Source: Chalara sp. BL73 (Eukaryota > Ascomycota > Leotiomycetes > Helotiales). Taken from it: a stretch of 64,000 bases of DNA. Under the pieces are notes generated by a model. The model had not been told where the DNA came from and made no database searches. It worked only from the letters and a program-made list of their open reading frames with translations. Below, one piece after another: positions 58,030 through 64,000 of this stretch. The position numbers and the translations under genes are program-made. The DNA is taken from contig CAKJVC010000088.1 in assembly GCA_918026815.1 (NCBI GenBank), positions 1,612,001 to 1,676,000 on the forward strand, given 5' to 3'. The stretch's first letter is position 1; each line of letters starts with the position of its first letter.

Positions 58030-60627
58030 TTATTCGATGGCTTTTCGTCCGTACTTCGCCTCATACAGCTCACTTCCCTTCTCAGCTGCCATCCTTTTCA
58101 CCATAGTCTTCCTCATCAGCGCATCCTTCCTGACCTCCAGAGGACTCATCTTTGGTACACTCTTCGAGTTCACAGATCTCTTCCCAAGCCCAGCACCAGA
58201 CACGCACTTCGCACCATTCCACGCAGCATTCGCAGCCGCGTTCCATTGCGCCGTAACATCAGTGATCATAGGAGGGGTATAAAACAGTCGACAGTCAGCA
58301 GCCTCATAGACAAACTGTGCGGGTAGTCCGTCATTGACGTTGCCAGGAAGGATTTGATCTCTAAAATTGATCGCAGTAGCTGTGCTGCGTGACACTGCAT
58401 AATCATTCAGGACGCTCAGTGTCTCCAGGATCTCGGTGTCATTCGTGAATTGTGCTGCAAAATCTCCGTAGCTTTTGATGTCACCGAAGCCTAAGACTTG
58501 AGCACCTTTGACACCACCGACGGCTTGGATAATATTAGTATTTGGCCGACCCCCCATCATGATTGATTTAACTCCGCCATCCAAACGCATCCACTCGCTG
58601 AAGAGTGTGCATGTCGAGGCGCAGCCGCCATCATAGAGCATGATGATATCCTCTGCGGCGAATGGTTGGGTGAAGTTAGTTCTGCTACCGTACCCAGTCA
58701 CATCAGTTCCTAAGCCGTAGGTGGCGTTACTTGTGAGAAGAGGGTCATTCAAATTCCATCGCATGATATTTGTGTACTCATCGCCGGCCCATACATGTGG
58801 TTCAAATTTGTTCTCGAACGTTAAGAATGGCTGGGCAGTGATATTGAAGTCAAATCGATAGTTGAACCATGACTCCCATGCTGAGATAAGATCACGGTCA
58901 CCTGAAGTGTATGGATCAAAGCCTTCTGGAATCGCATCAGAGATAGCTTTCGACATGGCTAAGAAAGTTGGGTTCTCTCTGATACGGTTGTAGTCGGTCT
59001 GGACGATGTCAGGGAACAATTGTCTATACAGATCATATCCTAGAAAGATATAGCCTCCACCGTTAGCACTTAGATCAACGACAAGTTTTGTTTTTCCTGC
59101 TGCTTTGGCTTGTGCGAAGAAGGTCTGAGCCGTGTTCTGAAATTCAACAGGATCATTAGGGCTGAAATCGAGCAAGGCAATGACAGCAACATTATCGAAC
59201 CCCTCTCCTTCAAGATAATAGCCAGTGACCACATTATCACTGCTCGCAATCACAGGCTGGGGATAGGTTGGGATACCTACAGCCTGGGCAGCTGGAGCCT
59301 CTGCCGCCTTGACCGAATTCGTACTTGCTGGTGCGCAGAACTTTGCGTAAAAGGATGGGCCATCGACGACCCCATCGAAACTGTTTTTTACTTGAGCGAT
59401 ATTCTCCTCGACTTGGATCCTTCCGTCGGCATAAGTAAAGGTTGTGTTAGGTCCAGGATAGATGTATCGAACACGACCATTAACGAAAAAGTAACCAAGG
59501 CCGGAACCAGCCGCCTCCGACGCCTTTCCGTAGAACATTGAGTTGTAGTTGGCATCGATATCTTGGTCGAAAGCAGCAGTAGCTGCCCATTCCTCTACAT
59601 ACTGTGATGCTTTGATACCGTTGATAGTCACAATCTCTGAAGCAGTAGAACTCGAATTGAGTACATCATCTATGAAAGTCAGTATCCTTGATACTTTCCT
59701 AACAGAATTGGGGATTTTCAGAATGATGGATAAAAGTGCTCTTCAAAACAGCTTAATTCAAACCCCCAGTGCTTTAAGAAGCAAGCGAAAACTCACTGTA
59801 AGCATATATCTTCGGAATCTCTATTCCATCCTTACTCAGTGAGACAAGAGGTACCTTGCGGCCCCATTGTAAAGCCTTGCTTAAAAGATCAGGATATACG
59901 ACAAAGTGGCCGTCATGTGCTGGTGCGAAGACTTGGTAGAGGTCTTGTTGAAACGCGTATTCATTGATGTAGAGATTCGCGTTCAGGTTTGATCGAATAG
60001 ATGCGAATTTCCCAAAGATATCGTGAGGAGGATAGAAATACTGGTCTGCAGGAGGATTCTTGAGGTAGGCGGGATCACTTTGCCACTCCAAGTACGGCTC
60101 AATTGAGTCTAGGAGCTTGAGAGCAGCATCCTTGTTCAAGGGCACAGAATTGAGACAGTCATGAGCGATTTTAGCAGGTATCGTGGGCGTAGCAGACGGT
60201 GACACGACCTTGAAAGCAGAGGAAAGACTGCTCACAATTCCGCACGCTTGTAGTGTTGCAGTCGGGGTTGGAATGACCGTGGTTATAGTTGGGACGGCTA
60301 GATAAAATTACGTTAGCCAATACAAGGAATTGAATGTTTTATTAATGTGTCTATCTTACTGGTGGAAGTCGCTACAATGCAGTCGCATGCACTGGAAATT
60401 CGAAATTCAGGGCTTCCAGCTTGATTTGAAACACATGCTTTGGCAATGTAGGTGGGAACTGCCGCAGCGGCGACTGAAGTCGTCTTGAAAGTTGAGCAGA
60501 ATGATTGAGCAGCTTCGAGTCGGCCAGGGGTCTGCGTTGCCCTAAGAGCCCGGAGACAGTTGTCGGCATTGCAGGCCGCAGCTGCTGAGCCAACAAAAGC
60601 CAGCAGCGCCGTCGTGACGTAAAGCAT
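58030..60627 (-). CDS. Secreted peptidase S41-like protein with N-terminal Cys module
   Basis: Exons 60627-60360, 60297-59797 and 59669-58030 join to 802 residues; the introns are 62 and 127 nt, GTAAG and GTGAG donors. After a signal peptide (about 1-18) comes a Cys-rich module (19-85: CNADNCLRALRAT.., FCSTF.., ISSACDCI) that precedes many secreted fungal enzymes. A Pro/Thr linker and an N-terminal helical and PDZ-like region (about 110-380) follow. The S41 core includes VAVIALLDFSPNDP, KLVVDLSANGGG and AAEDIIMLYDGGCASTC, whose Ser (about residue 608) is the expected nucleophile. S41 proteins are tail-specific/CPAF-like serine proteases; fungal members are extracellular, and activity of this group is poorly known. 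N-glycosylation sequons are present. The C-terminal 60 residues are basic and carry Lys-Arg sites. The frame is intact throughout. Confidence 0.88.
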
Positions 60628-63016
60628 AATGCCGAGGGCTGATATGGATACTTAACTAAAATATCATGATGTCAGCATTCAGGAACCCTCGGAAGACATG
60701 TAAATTGTAATTCTGAAGATAGCTTGACGGGGACTGCTAAACCGCGGAGTCCTTACAAAAATATTGAATACCAGCGACGATTGTGCAACACAGAGCACTG
60801 AGGTGGAAACCTCCCATAGCTGGAGCAGCGGCATCCTTTATACCACCGCTTTCCGTCTCATTCAACGTAAATGCATCGTAACTCATGTCCTACGGGAAAG
60901 AGCTCTGCCTGGTCGGTATCTGCAACTGCCAGCATATAGACATGGTTGCATGCAGTGACGATCCAGGAACAGGCCCAGGAACCTCACGAAAGAGCCAATC
61001 AACACCCTGTAGACGCCAAGATAAACAACGCTCTCATTTAACCGTTCCTCCGCAGAACGAGGGATCTGCATGGGATATCTGCGAGGTGGTAGTTGGAAGG
61101 TTTGTTAGACATGCAGTTTATGGGTCTGACCTACCCCCATCTAGCAGGTCGATGAAAAGAGTTTTTACTGGTAAAAGCGTTTGTCGACAGCTCCTCGTCC
61201 TATCTGAACTCGATTTCAAATTAGAATACTCAGTAGGCAGCGTTGGAGCCATGGATATTAGAGTAGAGACGCATGTTTCGTATAAAGGTATTACCCATAT
61301 TGGGGATGGAGGATAAAAGAGCTGCCGTATCCGGGAACGTGGTGGTCCTATACTAACGTAATTGCAGAAGCTAATAACCCAATGGAGACTGTATTCCGCT
61401 ACCGTGGGCCCGAGTGCTTGCAGTTAGGAGGACTACCCGTTGTTTGATACATCTTTGCCTAATTTATCGTGAGATCGGAACATGCAATGTGTTGGCAGCC
61501 GACTGCTTAAGCTGCCATTGCAGATGGGATGTTCCGGGCAGCCTTTAAATAAGGTTATTCGAAAAGCTACGCCACCAGGCACGCCAAGAAGGGATCCGAC
61601 GGCTGCATAAACCAAGACAACGTGTTTGCAGCTTTTGCTTTCAGGGATGCCATCAGTCACATCCGATGACAAGAAAATAATATTTCCATATTATTACTCA
61701 CAACTTTTGGCGGCGGAAAAGTGAGCAGTGAAAGCGTCACGTGATAAGTACCTGCCAATTCCCCTGTTAAATAGGATCTATTTGCCAGAGGATCAATTAG
61801 AGGATCTGCGAGAGTATCACAACAATAGAATGCGGGCCTATTAGGAGTGTTACGGTTATTGTATTCTCTACAGTTATGGTCCGTAATATAGATTTTCTAG
61901 CTCCTTAGCCTACTTGCGTAAACCGATTCCTGACACTCCCACAAAGGTTCTCAATTGTTTTCGATCGATTATATGGTTGTTGAACCGAATGGACATATGC
62001 TGCCAGGTGGCTCCGTCATTACTACCGTTCGCCATCCTAGCTGACCAACCTGCTTGAGCCTCACCTAAGATAAGCTCAGTGACAAGAGGTTGCTTATGAT
62101 AGACTTTCCAAAGTCAACCACCTGGGCGATCCTGCTTGTGGCTCCCGCTTCTAGTTTGCAGCTAAGAATGCGGAACTACGACCTTAGTGGTACTGAATTT
62201 GAACATTTGCAGTGAAAATAGGCCGTGAAAAGGGAGGAGCCGAGGAGCTTTACTGCTACTGCTGCTTACATGAGAGCGAAAAGAGACTTCTGAGAAGCAG
62301 CCAAGGTGGTGCTGGGAAGAGGAGACAGTAAATACCCGTCCGGTGCCACAATTGGAGGTGCTCAGACTCTAGAGAACGCGTTATTTTCATTCTGAATCTG
62401 TTGAGAAACGGGTGAGAGAGGCCTCATAGCTGCGGCTGTTGTTGCAATCCAAGAGTCTCTCAGTCGATATTTGGGGAGTTGCAATATCAAAAAAACATTG
62501 CGGACGCCTCGGAACTACCATCTTCATTAATTGTGACCTGCCCTGCATCGAATGTTTGACAGCTAGTGTTGGAAGGAGCATCTTGTGAGTGGTTTTAAAT
62601 TTGACTCTTTAGCTTAGCATCTTGCCTAATGAGGCGGATGGGTGAGTGGCCCACTTATTATTATCCTTTCCACTTAGTCCAAACGGTCAATATATGGAAA
62701 TATGCAGTTCTGATCGTTGGGAAGGTAACTTAAGTACTATTGTTGCGCATCTTGCATCCGCGCTAGTATCCATTACCATCTACCCCTCCAATGCCATTAT
62801 CGAATCACAGAAATTATTCGCATTTGGCTGCAGAAACAATGCTTGGACGTCTGCTATTCTGCCCAGATGCCAACCTCCGAAATGTTATACAAACCTCACA
62901 CTGGAAATAACAAGACCATGAGTGCCTGTCAATTATTATATTCAATATAACAACTACCTCCGTCCACGCCTCAGCCTATCTTTCCCCACCCCCAACTTCA
63001 TCCTCCATTACCCCTT
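60628..63016. other. Intergenic region
   Basis: 2.4 kb between two minus-strand secreted-protein genes. Open frames at 60885-61316 and 62646-62921 are not supported by domains or composition. GTCACGTGATAAG lies at about 61737. Nothing else is seen. Confidence 0.45.
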
Positions 63017-63574
63017 CTAACCAATAGTAGCATCAAAGCTCAAGAAGGTCGACTCTTCTCCGGCAGCCGCCTCATCAAGAGCAATATTGTTGTCCAATTT
63101 GGTCTGCTCAGTGGCCAACTTCTCCTCCACATCCTGTCCCTGAGCTTGTTGAGCCTTTAGCTTCAGAATAGTGGCCTCGAGCTTGAGGACCTTGTTCTTG
63201 ATCTTGCCATTCTGGAGAGCGGTCTCCTCCGCCTCATCAGCTGCATTATCGATGGCAACATTGAAGGCTTCGGTCTCGGCGTCGTTGGCAACCTGGTTAA
63301 CCTCATTGAGGAAATCCAGATCCTCCTCGGTGACATTGGCCAGGTCCTCGGTATCTAGAGCCGAGAAGACGGCAAGAGCCTCCGCTTCAGCGTTGCCCGC
63401 AGTTCCACCGGAGATGGAAATGCTAAGTTAAAATGTCAGTACGACTTTCTATGGCACTTGGGGAATTACTGCATACTCGTCATAGGTAGTACTGCTGAAA
63501 ACCTGTCTCTTCGAGACTGGCGCTGAAGCGGCAAGGGTGGCAAAGAGGGCAACGACTGCTGTGGAGAAACGCAT
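63017..63574 (-). CDS. Small secreted acidic coiled-coil protein
   Basis: Exons 63574-63477 and 63422-63017 join across a 54-nt intron (GTATGC..CTTAG) to 167 residues. A signal peptide (about 1-18, MRFSTAVVALFATLAASA) is followed by a Lys-Arg site (PVSKRQ), a likely Kex2 cleavage point. The mature part starts ISISGGTAGNAEAEALAVFS and consists of acidic, Ala/Glu/Asp/Asn-rich helices: a stretch with repeated Asn-x-x-x-Asp patterns (EEDLDFLNEVNQVANDAETE) and then a coiled coil (KIKNKVLKLEATILKLKAQQ). There are no cysteines after the signal peptide. It resembles abundant small secreted proteins of plant-associated leotiomycetes in style, but I cannot name a family. The opposite strand has an 86-codon frame over exon 2 that is only its shadow. 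Confidence 0.8.
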
Positions 63575-64000
63575 CTTGATATTCTGATGTAAAGGCTGGT
63601 AGAATGATGAAAGATGGAGTATTAAAAATTCTTCTCAAAAGAATGAATGAAGTAGTTGAAGTGGAAAGAAGGCAATGACAGCACAGCTGTGGAAGGAAGG
63701 TAAAAAAACAGGTGAAGCTGAGTTGAAAGATTGAGATGAACTAGAGAACTCAAAACGAAGCAGATCGAGCCGCATCTTATAGAATCCGAATCTGATAATT
63801 TCAAACCACATCCACGGCTGCAATCACCCTGAACACCATGTTTTTGGACGCACGGAGATGCCAATAACTTGGCAGCAGCATTTCAGACGAGTTGAGGCTC
63901 TTGGCAATGTAATACCACAGTATGAGACGGGGACATGGGACGTGAATTCTCTCATGTTTTCAATAGGCGCTGTGCATTGTATGCTCAGTGATCAGTGCTC
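63575..64000. other. Upstream region of the small secreted protein gene, end of window
   Basis: Purine-rich just upstream of the start codon (GAA/AGA runs at 63600-63740), which reads as a pyrimidine-rich leader on the coding strand. No other gene is recognised. Confidence 0.4.

Overview
The window is nuclear DNA of a filamentous ascomycete. The genes carry short spliceosomal introns (mostly 41-130 nt, GT..AG, several with a CTAAC or TACTAAC-like branch site), and the conserved proteins (Vts1, Pdx1, carboxypeptidase Y, Sdo1, uS13/S18, uL22/L17) have filamentous-fungal form. Serine-rich secreted proteins and a repeat-rich accessory fraction would fit a leotiomycete such as a Helotiales member, but that placement is inference. 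No viral, bacterial or mitochondrial segment was recognised.

Layout. 1-7.7 kb: the 3' end of a Vts1/Smaug RNA-binding gene converges on a mitochondrial membrane-protein gene, which is divergent from the pyruvate dehydrogenase E3-binding protein gene; then a class-III aminotransferase on the minus strand. 7.7-14.1 kb: gene-poor, with microsatellites, a poly-C run and a five-copy decamer array. 14-24 kb: a dense housekeeping block with carboxypeptidase Y, Sdo1 (60S maturation), 40S protein S18, 60S protein L17 and a large F-box protein. 25-26.7 kb: a Cys/His-rich coiled-coil protein. 26.7-34 kb: no recognisable gene, with G and C tracts. 34-39.3 kb: three fungal proteins of unknown function, all on the minus strand. 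41.1-43.3 kb: a large secreted serine/asparagine-rich protein with a cupredoxin-like C-terminal domain. 43.3-47.5 kb: nothing recognised. 47.5-54.4 kb: an RRM protein, an amidase, a modular GC-rich repeat element (51.84-52.33 kb) and a GT31-like glycosyltransferase. 55.7-63.6 kb: three predicted secreted proteins on the minus strand (a small Cys-pair protein, an S41-type peptidase-like protein, a small coiled-coil protein).

Functional links. Sdo1, S18 and L17 lie next to each other and all serve ribosome assembly. S18 and L17 are divergent and each has a CACGTG hexamer just over 100 bp upstream of its start codon. The remaining genes do not form an obvious pathway or biosynthetic cluster.

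Exon-intron structures were built by hand from splice signals and reading-frame continuity. Those called complete add up to a multiple of three. Intron-containing coordinates cover the whole span; exon limits are in the text. The most unusual observations are the modular hairpin/minisatellite element next to the amidase gene, the loss of two of four copper-ligand positions in the serine-rich cupredoxin protein, the 3-nt coding exon and 8-nt microexon of L17, a stop-free 54-nt intron in the RRM gene, and a secreted protein with three CxxxxC-type pairs and dibasic sites.
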